Under the pieces are notes generated by a model. That model was not told the DNA's origin and made no database searches. It saw only the letters and a program-made list of their open reading frames with translations. This document shows, piece after piece, positions 29,252-38,869 of a stretch of 64,000 nucleotides of DNA. This stretch comes from Bacteroidota bacterium (GTDB taxonomy: Bacteria; Bacteroidota; Ignavibacteria; Kryptoniales; JAKASW01). The first letter of the stretch is position 1. The number at the start of each line of letters is the position of its first letter. Both the position numbers and the translations under genes were made by a program. The stretch lies in the NCBI GenBank assembly GCA_021825585.1, contig JAKAGT010000003.1, positions 62,001 through 126,000 of the forward strand, in the 5' to 3' direction.

Positions 29252-29297
29252 CGGTTCAGGACGTCACGAATCTGAACCGTTTATGTCTTATTCGTGA
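29252..29297 (+). promoter_or_regulatory. Predicted H-type pseudoknot or alternative hairpins in the leader
   Basis: CGGTTCAG (29252-29259) pairs with CTGAACCG (29272-29279). TCACGAAT (29264-29271) pairs with ATTCGTGA (29290-29297). The 5' arm of the second stem lies in the loop of the first and abuts its 3' arm, giving 8+8 bp with connecting loops of 4 and 10 nt. That is classical pseudoknot geometry; alternatively the two hairpins exclude each other. Confidence 0.6.
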
Positions 29298-29574
29298 TCA
29301 CATATGCGTGTTTCGCAATGTGAGTGAGGTGGCAAAGCTGTGCCACGGAATTGAAACACTGGAATTTCTGATTGAAGCGTTGTGTTATCAGCGGCAACTC
29401 GAGATTCAATGGTTACTCCGAAACCAAATAGTGATTCTTTTTAATGAGAGGAAAGCGAGGTGATTCTTTTCTACGACCATTCCACAAAACAACTTACGTC
29501 CGTGAAGAGATGTGAGTTACCAACTATCATGAAGATTAGGTCAACATCAAGCTCATCAAATAAGGAGGACCCTT

Positions 29575-32538
29575 ATGAGGCGCTTTTTTATGACATTGTA
29601 CGCATTAGTAGCGCTTGCCATGGTGACAACGACCGCATTCGCGGCCAGTGGTAAACTTACGGGCAAGGTGGTTGATGCGAAGACTGGCGAGCCGATTGTC
29701 GGCGCCAGCGTAAGCATCAACGGCACACAACTAGGCGCGGCAGTGGATATTGATGGTATCTACAATATTTTGAACATCCCGCCCGGGACTTATGGTGTCA
29801 CCGTAACAGGCATCGGTTATACGAAGACAACTGTGCGGGGGGTAGTAATAAACACAAACCTTACCACTTATCAGAATTTCAGCGTTGAGCCGGCGTCGGT
29901 GGGTCTGCCCGAAGTCGTCGTTGAAGCTCCGAAAAAGGTAATTGATATTACACAGACGACCGGTCGATCCATTATGACCTCCGGACAAATTCAAGCGCTT
30001 CCGGCAGCCAACCTGAAGGAGATCATGGCTACCTCCCCGAGTGCGTTCAATGGATATGTCCGAGGCGGCAAAAGATTTGAAACTGCATACATAGTGGATG
30101 GAATCGACCTTTCGAACATGACGTTCGAACAGGCTAATGCAGCAAACGGACTCTTTACTTCCTACCTGGGCGTCAATCTCAGTTTCAGACAGAACGGGAA
30201 TCTGGCCGATATCGGCTCGGACGCTCTGCAGGAAGTGTCAGTGAATACTTCGTCCGATCTTCAGTACGCGCCGGCAAGCGCCGGTGTCGTCAACATGACC
30301 TTGAAGGAAGGTACTGGCAGGATCACCGGACAGGCCACCGTGAAGTATGCCTCCTCCCTCAATGCCGCGGGTTCGAACGTTTACACCGGGATCCTCCCGG
30401 ACGGAACGACGCCGCAGTCGAAGTACATTGACGAAAAAGCGGCACTGAACGCGAGCGGCAACACTTCCAAGGCTGACCGGTATACATGGACACCAGGCGA
30501 ATACTGGTACGGCAACAAGCCTACAACAAACGCGCAATTCAACGTCGGCGGCGGAATTACGAAGAACCTCGGCTTCATGGTTGACGCAAAATATATCAAC
30601 AGCTACGGTATGTATCCGAACGATTTCAACCGTTCGTTGGATGCGACAGCCACGGTCGATTGGTCAATCAACCCTACCTTGAAGTTGACTGGAATAGGCA
30701 TCCTTTCAGACCAGGGCTACTTCCTCGGCTGGAGGAACAGCATGTACAACGAGAATTTCAAGTTCTTTCTCCAGGGTGTTCCCAGATATGCGATGGGTAC
30801 TGCAGCAGCAAGCTTGAAGCTGACCAACACCATTTCGAGCAAGACCTACTACAACGCGCAATTCTCCTATACAGACAGTCCTGATGAAGTTGGTTTCATT
30901 ACCAACAACGGACAGATCAATCCAATCGGAGCCACGACGGGCAATTTCATCACGTTTTCGACTCCTGATCAGTTGAAGCAGTACATCAGCGACATTAATC
31001 TCTCGAAGTTTTTCTCGTTGGTTCCGCAGAACGAGACGCCGTCCGAAGCGTCATTTCCTTCGAGCGGTCCGTACAAGCTGTCGAGACCTGGCGCGTATTA
31101 CGAAAACCAGGACGTACAGCAGTATAACCTGAGAGCCGACATCAACAGCCAGGTCAATTCTCACCACCTGCTGAGCGGCGGCTTCAACATCCAGATGTAC
31201 AACTATCACAACCTGCGAAGGTTTTCCCCGAGCGGTTACCTCGACACGGAGGATTATACGGTCCATCCGAAAGAGTACGGCGCTTATATCCAGGACAGGA
31301 TGAACTACTCCGGACTGATCGTCAACGCCGGCTTGCGGGTTGACGGCTGGGATGCAGGCGCAAAGGGCATCAATAACTTCTTTGCTCCCTACACGCTCGT
31401 CCCGGACAGTGAAGTGTTCGGCGGAGTCAATCCGAACGGGACCCCCGAAGTCGTTCATTTCAACAACATGGTTGTGAACCGGACCAAGCCCATACCCGTG
31501 AAATGGCTCTTTGAGCCACAGATCGGAATTTCTCATCCGATTTCCGACCGGGCTTCGATGTACTATTCGTTCTCCAGAACGATGCAGCCGCTTCCGTTCT
31601 CGGCTCTGTACGGAATCTCGTATTCTGAATTCCACACTTCTCTTCCGAATGTTACCGAAGTCGGCCAGGACCCGATGCAGTCCACAAACTATGAGATGGG
31701 GCTGCAATATGCCGTCTCGACTTACTTTGGAATCAATCTGAGCGCCTACTACAGGACGATTCAGAACTACAATCAGATGGCTTATGAGATTGTCCCGAGA
31801 GCAGGAATCGCGTCGACTTACTACCTGTACTTTTACGGCGGCAACGCCGATGCGCGAGGTGTTGAGTTGACATTGAGAAGCAACGCCCTGCCGCTCTCAC
31901 ACTCACTCAGCTTGACCGGAGTCGTAACGTATTCCTACAGCTATGTCAGAGCCCTCGTCGGCGGTACTCCGCTGCGCGGCCAGAACAATTTCGCGTTCTT
32001 CACAACTGCAGGAGACAGCGCAAAGTATGCCGGTGGCCTTCCGTTCGCCAACGCAAACTATATGGCGGGATTCGAACAGGCAGTTCTAGGGTCAAATTCT
32101 TCCAGCTTCGGCGGGTATGACAGACCCAACCGGCTGACACTGATACTCAATTTCGACTGGATGAGGCCTTTCAGTTCCGTTCCGGTGGACTTCCATCTTA
32201 ATACCTTCACCACCTACGAAAGTGGATTCCTCTATCCTATTACCATCGCTGATCCGAGGTCGAGGGAAATCGGAACCGCTCCCTTCAACCTCAGGACCGA
32301 TATGCGGTTTGAAGCGGACTTCAAAGCGGGCGTCTTGAGAATCGCTCCGTTCGTTGAAGTGCTCAATCTCTTCAACAGACTAAATGTCATGGCTTACGAC
32401 AACAGTACCCAGGGACAGATCCTGTGGGAGGAAAAAGGTATCCCGACAGGTCCCTACGGACAAGTCGTATTGCCTGACGGTACAAGCGTCTATGACATAG
32501 GCCGCACAGTTTACTTTGGCGTGTCTGTTGATTTCTGA
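29575..32538 (+). CDS. TonB-dependent outer-membrane receptor with N-terminal carboxypeptidase-like domain
   Basis: A 987-residue outer-membrane transporter. It has a signal peptide (residues 1-23), then a CarboxypepD_reg-like beta domain (about 25-110: GKLTGKVVDAKTGEPIVGAS), a plug domain (about 120-240: VEAPKKVIDITQTTG, YIVDGIDLSN) and a 22-strand-type barrel ending in VYFGVSVDF with the usual C-terminal aromatic. It is not followed by a SusD gene; instead come a type IX-like cargo protein and a PorV-family protein. AAGGAGG sits 7 bases before the start. The ligand is probably an oligosaccharide given the context, but this is inference. Confidence 0.93.
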   Translation: MRRFFMTLYALVALAMVTTTAFAASGKLTGKVVDAKTGEPIVGASVSINGTQLGAAVDIDGIYNILNIPPGTYGVTVTGIGYTKTTVRGVVINTNLTTYQNFSVEPASVGLPEVVVEAPKKVIDITQTTGRSIMTSGQIQALPAANLKEIMATSPSAFNGYVRGGKRFETAYIVDGIDLSNMTFEQANAANGLFTSYLGVNLSFRQNGNLADIGSDALQEVSVNTSSDLQYAPASAGVVNMTLKEGTGRITGQATVKYASSLNAAGSNVYTGILPDGTTPQSKYIDEKAALNASGNTSKADRYTWTPGEYWYGNKPTTNAQFNVGGGITKNLGFMVDAKYINSYGMYPNDFNRSLDATATVDWSINPTLKLTGIGILSDQGYFLGWRNSMYNENFKFFLQGVPRYAMGTAAASLKLTNTISSKTYYNAQFSYTDSPDEVGFITNNGQINPIGATTGNFITFSTPDQLKQYISDINLSKFFSLVPQNETPSEASFPSSGPYKLSRPGAYYENQDVQQYNLRADINSQVNSHHLLSGGFNIQMYNYHNLRRFSPSGYLDTEDYTVHPKEYGAYIQDRMNYSGLIVNAGLRVDGWDAGAKGINNFFAPYTLVPDSEVFGGVNPNGTPEVVHFNNMVVNRTKPIPVKWLFEPQIGISHPISDRASMYYSFSRTMQPLPFSALYGISYSEFHTSLPNVTEVGQDPMQSTNYEMGLQYAVSTYFGINLSAYYRTIQNYNQMAYEIVPRAGIASTYYLYFYGGNADARGVELTLRSNALPLSHSLSLTGVVTYSYSYVRALVGGTPLRGQNNFAFFTTAGDSAKYAGGLPFANANYMAGFEQAVLGSNSSSFGGYDRPNRLTLILNFDWMRPFSSVPVDFHLNTFTTYESGFLYPITIADPRSREIGTAPFNLRTDMRFEADFKAGVLRIAPFVEVLNLFNRLNVMAYDNSTQGQILWEEKGIPTGPYGQVVLPDGTSVYDIGRTVYFGVSVDF

Positions 32539-32580
32539 TGCTTCATTCTGCAACGAAAATATTATTTAGGAGATAAGAAT

Positions 32581-35076
32581 ATGCGGAAGCTTTTATTCAT
32601 GAGTCTGTGTATAAGCTTTGTGGCATCTGTTTCCTATGGGCAGGTGAGAATACGAGATAGAGCACTTGCTTTACAGACACCACCTGCTGTAGTTAACAAT
32701 GTTTTTCCAAACACAGCCGAAATGATAGCAGGAAACCTGTGGGACTCGTTCATGCCGGGAAACACAGGGGTTACCTATTACGAACAGGCGAACAACCCGA
32801 GTAGGGTGTTCGATCTGGTAGATGGCGGAAACTTCGACAGAAACTGGACGGTACCAACTTTCATGTGGCCGGGCGGTTTCCCGTTTCATTATTGCTGGGA
32901 CGATGAGTACAACTGCGTAGAATGTGCTCCGAACATAAATCCGACAAGGCAATTGAGCTCCAGTCAGGATTACGCCACGATGATATATACTTCAACGATT
33001 GATTCTCTCTGGCAGGCCCGTCTCGGAATGCACTCGTATGTCCTGGGCCCAATGTGGATCAACCCGGATGGCACTCCCGATCCGAACGGCACAAACCGGT
33101 ATGCGCTCTATTACGAATCTGGTTTTCCGACCAACCTCGGTGTCTGGGTGACATTTCGCGCGATTGAATACACGCAGCCATGGGATAATTTCAACGACTT
33201 CATAATTATCGGATTCACCTTCAAGAACTACGGCCTACTGGATGTCAAGGCTGATGGAGTCCCAACCTCCACAACTAACAAGATTCAAGCCCTTACACTT
33301 GGCTGGTTCTTCAGTGACGTGGGTGCTCTTCAGTCGAGCACCGGCGGCGGCAGAGGACCAGGCTGGGGCAATTCCCGTATGTCCGGTTACATTGCCGACA
33401 ACGATCCGAACGGTAATCCGTGGGATACGCAAGTTGACTATGCAGGCGTTAACCCGGCCAACTATCCGAGCTATCCGGGTCCGAACTCAAGCGTTCCGGC
33501 CGGAAAGCATGACATCGGCTTCAATTCTTCGGTCTACGGAAACTATACCGATGTCTGGCAAGGGAGGACCTGGCTTGGCGTTAAGGCGGATTCGCTTGGT
33601 CTCTATTCCGATCCTGATGCGCAGACGATTTACGGCACTGACGGCGTCGGAATTGGACCGCAGCGCGGCTGGTACACCTCATCCGGTACGGGCGTGGGAG
33701 GCCTTGAAAATCAGCTCGATGCAGCCTCCATGCACGATATCTTCATGGGCGAGTTTTACCAGGACGGCGGCAAGAGCGGCGATGCCAGCAAGCTCAACCT
33801 TGCTCCGAACTCGAACTTTTTCCAGTCCGGAACCTCAGGCGATCCTTTGACCTTCGTTCCGAAATCAAACCCTGGACAACCGAACGGAGACATGAAGAGC
33901 CAGACCAATCCGCTGGTTAACGTTTGGGAACCCGGATGGACGAAGGGCTACACTGCAACGACGAACTTTGATGGCGATTCTTTCGTGGGATGCGGTCCAT
34001 TTGCGATTCCCGTCGGAAAGTCGATAACTGTAGTCGGTGCAGAGTACGCCGGTTTCAGATTAGCTGGTCTGGAGAGCTCTCTGGAAGCAGCACGTTACGC
34101 ATGGGAAAACGGAGGAGTCCCCGTCGCACCGGGTGCACCCGACATGACCACCAAGATCACCTCGCCCGACAACAAGATAATGGTCGAGTGGAGCAAATCG
34201 TCCGGCGAAACCAACCCGAATTTCGGTGGTTACAAGATTTACCGCGCGAGCGCTTTCCCACAGTTCAGCTCCATACAAGAAGGCTATGGCCTGACAACGA
34301 TGCAGCATTATATGGACCAGATGACGGTCGGTCCGATTGACACGACTAAATATGCTGATCCGATCAACCCCAATTTCGACGCCACGAGTGAACTCAAGCC
34401 GATGCAGGCTGGCTACTGGGGTCCCTGGCAGATAATGGCAGTGATCCCCAAGGATTCACTTCAGGCTTATACTCATCCGGATGGGAACTACACATACGCA
34501 TTCAAGGATAATTCACTTGATGTGTTGCTTGGATTCTCATACTGGTACTACGTTTCGGCGTATTACACCTTACCCTCGCCACTGACGATAAACGGGCAGA
34601 CCACGAGCCATCTTGAGTCAGGCAGGGTAAACGAGAACGGTGCGACCGGCCTGTGGGAGGGAACCTTCCCGTGGGCGACGCAGAACAGCTTCTACCCGAC
34701 GTCGGTAGCCGGTCAGAAAGCGATCGGTGCGACGATAGTCGTTCAGTCTCCGCCCATCAGCACTCAGTCACTTTCAAATGGCACAGTGCATGTCGGAGTA
34801 AAACCGAATCCGTATAAGAAAGAAGCGTTCTTCGACGTTGGTCTGGAGCACAAGATCATGTTCTTCAACCTGCCCAGCCAGTGTACGATTACCATTCTTG
34901 ACGTATCCGGACAGATTGTCGATCAGATACACTACACCTCGCCCAGCCCATCAAACGGTACGTTCTTCTGGGATATGTATTCCAAGGACGGGCAGGAAGT
35001 CGCCAACGGCCTGTACATCTACGTCGTACAGTACAGCGGTGGTCAGCAGACCGGATATTTCTCGATCTTAAGGTAA
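32581..35076 (+). CDS. Secreted protein with type IX-like C-terminal sorting domain
   Basis: An 831-residue protein with a signal peptide (MRKLLFMSLCISFVASVSYG) and AGGAG 7-8 bases before the start. The bulk is Gly, Asn, Pro and aromatic rich. Near residues 510-600 a fibronectin/Ig-like segment is visible (KITSPDNKIMVEWSKSSGE, then YKIYRAS). The last 90 residues form a FlgD-Ig or type IX sorting-like domain: VKPNPYKKEAF, ITILDVSGQIVDQIHY, WDMYSKDGQEVANGLYIYVV and a terminal GYFSILR. This suggests export across the outer membrane and surface attachment. It follows the receptor by 42 bases and precedes a PorV-family gene; function otherwise unknown, perhaps a surface glycan-binding protein. Confidence 0.8.
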   Translation: MRKLLFMSLCISFVASVSYGQVRIRDRALALQTPPAVVNNVFPNTAEMIAGNLWDSFMPGNTGVTYYEQANNPSRVFDLVDGGNFDRNWTVPTFMWPGGFPFHYCWDDEYNCVECAPNINPTRQLSSSQDYATMIYTSTIDSLWQARLGMHSYVLGPMWINPDGTPDPNGTNRYALYYESGFPTNLGVWVTFRAIEYTQPWDNFNDFIIIGFTFKNYGLLDVKADGVPTSTTNKIQALTLGWFFSDVGALQSSTGGGRGPGWGNSRMSGYIADNDPNGNPWDTQVDYAGVNPANYPSYPGPNSSVPAGKHDIGFNSSVYGNYTDVWQGRTWLGVKADSLGLYSDPDAQTIYGTDGVGIGPQRGWYTSSGTGVGGLENQLDAASMHDIFMGEFYQDGGKSGDASKLNLAPNSNFFQSGTSGDPLTFVPKSNPGQPNGDMKSQTNPLVNVWEPGWTKGYTATTNFDGDSFVGCGPFAIPVGKSITVVGAEYAGFRLAGLESSLEAARYAWENGGVPVAPGAPDMTTKITSPDNKIMVEWSKSSGETNPNFGGYKIYRASAFPQFSSIQEGYGLTTMQHYMDQMTVGPIDTTKYADPINPNFDATSELKPMQAGYWGPWQIMAVIPKDSLQAYTHPDGNYTYAFKDNSLDVLLGFSYWYYVSAYYTLPSPLTINGQTTSHLESGRVNENGATGLWEGTFPWATQNSFYPTSVAGQKAIGATIVVQSPPISTQSLSNGTVHVGVKPNPYKKEAFFDVGLEHKIMFFNLPSQCTITILDVSGQIVDQIHYTSPSPSNGTFFWDMYSKDGQEVANGLYIYVVQYSGGQQTGYFSILR

Positions 35077-35099
35077 CGCCAAACAGAGGAGTTTAAACT

Positions 35100-36104
35100 A
35101 TGAAAAAGTTAGCAGTAGTAACTCTGATGTCAATGCTGTACGCTGTGACGGGTTACGGTCAAGTCGCGAAATCCGGGCTCGACGCATTGGCATTTCTAAA
35201 CATCGGCATCGGTGCAAAGCAAGTCGCGCTTGGATCTGCTGCAACGACAATGAGCGGCGATCCGAACCAGATTTTCTGGAACCCGGCCGGTATTATCAAC
35301 AATTCATCAAAATTCGGAGCCAGTGTCTCTTACAACAACTGGCTTCTCGGCCTGAACCAGGAATCTGGAGTCATCACCTATAACATGGGTGAGTCCGGAA
35401 CGTTCGGAGTGGGCTTCACAAGCTTCGGGGTAAACAACATACCCGCAGACAGAGACCTGCTTCCTTCGAATCTGTCTTCTTTGCAGATTGACAACCAGAC
35501 CTCATCCACTTACAACTACCGGGACATGGCTTTGATTCTGTCCTATGCAAGGCAGGTGACGGACAAACTTACGCTGGGAATCAACGTGAAGTACCTGAAC
35601 GAATCGATAGACAACATGTCGGCAAACGCGTTCGCAATTGATCTGGGCTCTATCTACAACATTACAGACTTCTGGGATGTTGGAGCACGCCTGGACAATC
35701 TCGGGTCGGATATCAAGTACTATGATATTTCGTCCCCGATCCCGCTGACATTTTCAGTCGGTACTTCCGTCCACACTAACTTCTCCGACGCAGTCGGCGG
35801 AGCACTGGATGTCGATGTTGTCCAGCCACAGGATCTCGGCCAGCTGGTTTATACCGGAGTCGACGTGAATCTGATAAAGGTGTTCGACGTCAGAGCCGGG
35901 TACAAGTTCAACTACTCAGGCACGAAGGACGCAGGAAACTCACTGAGGGGACCCATCTCGACCACAATCGAGGGCTTCTCCGCAGGTGTAGGTGCAAACG
36001 TGAAACTTTCAAGCTACAACCTGAGGTTCGACTACTCCTTCACACAGATGAGCATTCTGAACAACGTACATCAGTTTACACTAAGCTTTAACTGGGGTAA
36101 ATAA
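35100..36104 (+). CDS. PorV/PorQ-family outer-membrane beta-barrel protein
   Basis: A 334-residue protein with a signal peptide (MKKLAVVTLMSMLYAVTGYG). The N-terminal domain pattern AFLNIGIGAKQVALGSAAT, DPNQIFWNPAGI and SVSYNNWL is diagnostic of the PorV/PorQ (UPF0164) family, whose members act with the type IX secretion system as shuttle or attachment partners for cargo with sorting domains. The rest is amphipathic beta-strand ending in HQFTLSFNWGK. It begins 23 bases after the putative cargo gene and is the last gene before a strong terminator, so receptor, cargo and PorV-like protein form one three-gene operon. Confidence 0.9.
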   Translation: MKKLAVVTLMSMLYAVTGYGQVAKSGLDALAFLNIGIGAKQVALGSAATTMSGDPNQIFWNPAGIINNSSKFGASVSYNNWLLGLNQESGVITYNMGESGTFGVGFTSFGVNNIPADRDLLPSNLSSLQIDNQTSSTYNYRDMALILSYARQVTDKLTLGINVKYLNESIDNMSANAFAIDLGSIYNITDFWDVGARLDNLGSDIKYYDISSPIPLTFSVGTSVHTNFSDAVGGALDVDVVQPQDLGQLVYTGVDVNLIKVFDVRAGYKFNYSGTKDAGNSLRGPISTTIEGFSAGVGANVKLSSYNLRFDYSFTQMSILNNVHQFTLSFNWGK

Positions 36105-36117
36105 ACAGCCAGCATAA

Positions 36118-36160
36118 AAAGTGCCCCGCCGCTCCTTGGCGGGGCACTTTAATTTCTTCA
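36118..36160 (+). terminator. Strong intrinsic terminator of the receptor operon
   Basis: A perfect 13-bp stem AAAGTGCCCCGCC/GGCGGGGCACTTT (36118-36130 with 36138-36150), 7-nt loop, followed by AATTTCTT. It lies 14 bases after the PorV-family stop codon. Confidence 0.88.
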
Positions 36161-36442
36161 GGCACAGTGAGTCAAGAGAAGGGGGCGGGCCGGTATGAGC
36201 ACTTATGGTCTTTGGGAACTCACTAAACGAGTTAGAGCTTGATCGGAGTATTTCATGTCAGCCCGTCGTTGGGACATCGAATCACGAACGTGACCGCCTT
36301 AGCACAGCAGTGACTCTTATTGGTTACCGACCAGGGAAACAAATCAATTAACCGATGGCCTCTTGATAGAATTGTCAAATCTATGTTTGCCGGAGCCCAA
36401 TCCGGACGTCTTATTCTCTGTTCAATTAAATCGAACCCTTAA
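36161..36442. promoter_or_regulatory. Intergenic region with a possible Bacteroidota-type -7 element
   Basis: About 280 bases with no gene. TATGTTTG (36382-36389) matches the Bacteroidota -7 consensus TAnnTTTG, with CTTG at 36362-36365 as a poorly spaced -33 candidate, about 55 bases before the TTG start at 36443. This is weak evidence for a promoter. Confidence 0.3.
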
Positions 36443-38827
36443 TTGAAGCGCAGAACATTTGTTAGAAATATCGGCCTGTCCGTCGCCGGATTGGCCCTTT
36501 ATCCCGGTGGGATAACCGAAGGGACATCGCTGAATGCGAAAAGGAAGAGGCGAGCTGAATTTAACGGGGGAGGGACACTTGTTGAGCACGGTCGACTCCG
36601 GCTCGCCTGGGAAGGTGGAGATGAGCCGCGCCTGCTTCTTATGGCGAGATGCGAAGGCGGGTGGAAAGAAATCTGTGAATTAGACTCGCTCGGACTTCTC
36701 GACGTACGCTTGTTTGCAACTCAGTTTCCGTTTCCGAGCGTTCGACCGAAGTGGGAAGTGGAAAGAGGGACCGATCACATCATGACTGTCTCAACGAAGG
36801 TAGGGGGACGCCTCTTCACTCACCGCATGGAAGTTCTTGACAACCCCGCCAGAGTTCGTGCCACTTCAGCTATGGACCTGCTCGGAGATGAGATGGTGGA
36901 ATGGTTCCAGGATCGCTGGGCCTTTGCTGGGGGCGCGCCGCTTGATTTTGCATGGACTCCTAACTTGCGGCCTGAGGGAGATCTGGTAGTAGGCGATCAC
37001 GTATTTAGGGCGCCTTCCACCATCCTTATCAAGAATGGTGCCTGGGCGGCTTTGATACCTGATCTTGATTCACTCGCGTCGGTCAAGAGAGAGCACACCA
37101 TGTCTGCCGACCTTGATCTGGAGGCAGAAGAACTGCCGGTATTTTCTTATGGATTGAAAGCCTATCAGCCTGTCTCACACACCTATTACCGGCACTGGGG
37201 ATCGATGTTGTTCGAACGCCCTGCAGGGACGGTCAATTACACGTACGAAATATTGGCCGGCGGGGATGGGAAAATCCCGGAAGTTACCCGCAAGGTTGCA
37301 TCTTACATCTGGAATAAGTACGCATCGAAATATGAAAAGAGCGTTCTCCCGCAGACCATACCTTTCAGTTCCTACGGCGACTACAGCTACCCGACCCTTT
37401 TTAATACCGGAGAATTTGAAGAGTTCGAAATCGACGGGAGGAAAAGCGGGGGCTTCAAGGCGCTTAATGACGGCGGTTACTTCAGGAGACCTGAGCATGT
37501 CCTGCTGAATCAGGCATGGTATAACAACATGCGAAGCAGTTACGGGCTTTACCACTTCGGAAGGAAATCCAATAACGGGTTGTGGCAGAAGCGCGCCGAG
37601 ATGATAAGGCGCTGGACGCTGTCGGCTCCGCAGAGTTATGGATTGTTTCCGGCGATGTATGACTTCGACAAACATGAATGGTGGGGATCTATCCCGCGCC
37701 TGAACGGCGGTCGCAACCGGATTGAATGCGTCAATGCCGCTTGGACATCGGTGTGGCTGCTCTGGTGGAGCAGGGACTTCGGTGCCGATGCTGCATCGAT
37801 GAATCACGTCAAACGACTCGCCGATTTCTTTGTAGAGGAGCAGCTTCCTTCCGGAGCAATACCGGCGTGGTTCGACATGTCACCTGACGGCACAAAACGG
37901 CCTGCGGCGGTGGAGACCTTGAAAGAGTCTGCAGAGACTGCCGGTTCAGCCATGCTCCTCGGAGAGCTGGCTGTTCGGGGAAACGAACCTAGGTACACCG
38001 AAGCGCTGAAGCGCGCGAGTAAATTTCTTATTAGAGAAGTCATCCCGGACATGAAGTATTGGGATTTCGAGACATTCTGGTCGTGCTCATGGAAACCCCT
38101 GGATATGAAGGATCCGCACACCGGTATACTCCCTCAGAACACGTTTTCAGCATACTGGACGGCGCATACGCTGCTGAGGGCGTATGAAGTCACAATGCAA
38201 AAAGAATATCTGGACAGTGCCGTGCAGGTCCTGGATGTCCTGAATTTTTACCAGCAGGTTTGGAATCCGTCGTGGCTCACGCTCTACGCATTCGGTGGTT
38301 TCGGCGTGATGAACACGGACGGTGAATGGAACGATGCCCGTCAGGCGGTGTTCGCACCGATATATCTTGATGCATACAAATTGACGGGTGAACCGGAGTA
38401 TTTCCGCCGTGGCATAGCAGCGCTTCGGGCATCCTTTACGTTGATGGCAGTACCTGAGAACAAAGAGGTGAGTCCTGACACCTGGAACGCGTTTCCACTC
38501 GGGCTTTGTCCGGAAAACTTTGCTCACGCCGGATACAACGGGACTTCTGCGCGGTCCGATTCCGATTGGGGCGAGGCCGGGGCTTTGTCGGCAGCGGCCC
38601 TTGTAGAGAATACGTATGGCGGCGCGTACGTGGACGTCGGGCGAGGACTCGGATTTGGCATCGATGGCTGTCAGGTGGTTTCGGTCGATAAGAAGAAAGA
38701 TGGCGTTCGGATTGAAGTGGCCGAATTGCTGGGACGTGACAGGAAGATACCAGTGGTTACAGACAGAGGTAGCAGACAGATTCTTTTGCTGCGAGCAAAC
38801 AGCTCTTCGAACGCATTTATCAGGTAA
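36443..38827 (+). CDS. Putative Tat-exported (alpha/alpha)6-type glycan-active enzyme
   Basis: A 794-residue protein starting at TTG 36443. The N-terminus KRRTFVRNIGLSVAGLALYPGG is a twin-arginine type signal. Residues about 40-280 look beta-rich (RLRLAWEGGDEPRLLLMARCE, VEWFQDRWAFAGGAPLDF). Residues 290-740 carry repeated helix pairs with aromatic and acidic residues, as in (alpha/alpha)6 glycosidases and lyases (YGLYHFGRKSNNGLW, ECVNAAWTSVWLLWWSRDFG, ETLKESAETAGSAMLLGEL, YWDFETFWSCSWKP). This beta-then-toroid order occurs in several hydrolase families, but no named family is recognised. First gene of the 36-64 kb cluster. Confidence 0.68.
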   Translation: MKRRTFVRNIGLSVAGLALYPGGITEGTSLNAKRKRRAEFNGGGTLVEHGRLRLAWEGGDEPRLLLMARCEGGWKEICELDSLGLLDVRLFATQFPFPSVRPKWEVERGTDHIMTVSTKVGGRLFTHRMEVLDNPARVRATSAMDLLGDEMVEWFQDRWAFAGGAPLDFAWTPNLRPEGDLVVGDHVFRAPSTILIKNGAWAALIPDLDSLASVKREHTMSADLDLEAEELPVFSYGLKAYQPVSHTYYRHWGSMLFERPAGTVNYTYEILAGGDGKIPEVTRKVASYIWNKYASKYEKSVLPQTIPFSSYGDYSYPTLFNTGEFEEFEIDGRKSGGFKALNDGGYFRRPEHVLLNQAWYNNMRSSYGLYHFGRKSNNGLWQKRAEMIRRWTLSAPQSYGLFPAMYDFDKHEWWGSIPRLNGGRNRIECVNAAWTSVWLLWWSRDFGADAASMNHVKRLADFFVEEQLPSGAIPAWFDMSPDGTKRPAAVETLKESAETAGSAMLLGELAVRGNEPRYTEALKRASKFLIREVIPDMKYWDFETFWSCSWKPLDMKDPHTGILPQNTFSAYWTAHTLLRAYEVTMQKEYLDSAVQVLDVLNFYQQVWNPSWLTLYAFGGFGVMNTDGEWNDARQAVFAPIYLDAYKLTGEPEYFRRGIAALRASFTLMAVPENKEVSPDTWNAFPLGLCPENFAHAGYNGTSARSDSDWGEAGALSAAALVENTYGGAYVDVGRGLGFGIDGCQVVSVDKKKDGVRIEVAELLGRDRKIPVVTDRGSRQILLLRANSSSNAFIR

Positions 38828-38869
38828 TCGAGTAGATTAAAAAGAGTTGAGAACAACGGGATTTTCCTT

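Larger units (their letters stand above)
28875..29574 (+). promoter_or_regulatory. Long non-coding region: promoter and structured leader of the TonB receptor
   Basis: Seven hundred bases without a supported gene. It holds a promoter (28976-29004), a conserved initial-transcribed element (29011-29045), two interlocked 8-bp inverted repeats (29252-29297), a 6-bp hairpin GTGGCA-AAGCTG-TGCCAC (29329-29346) and a strong ribosome-binding site AAGGAGG (about 29562-29568) before ATG 29575. The ORFs across it have no coding features. Confidence 0.6.

Noticed and set aside
28976-29275. A 99-codon ORF in the receptor leader
   Set aside because: Its start falls on the -35 box of a good promoter, so it would not be transcribed whole; composition is non-coding-like.
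28875-29574. Cobalamin riboswitch in the receptor leader, considered because of the corrinoid genes
   Set aside because: GTGGCA/TGCCAC superficially recalls B12-box sequence, but the conserved box and the expected multi-helix core are not visible, and the receptor is not of BtuB type by eye.
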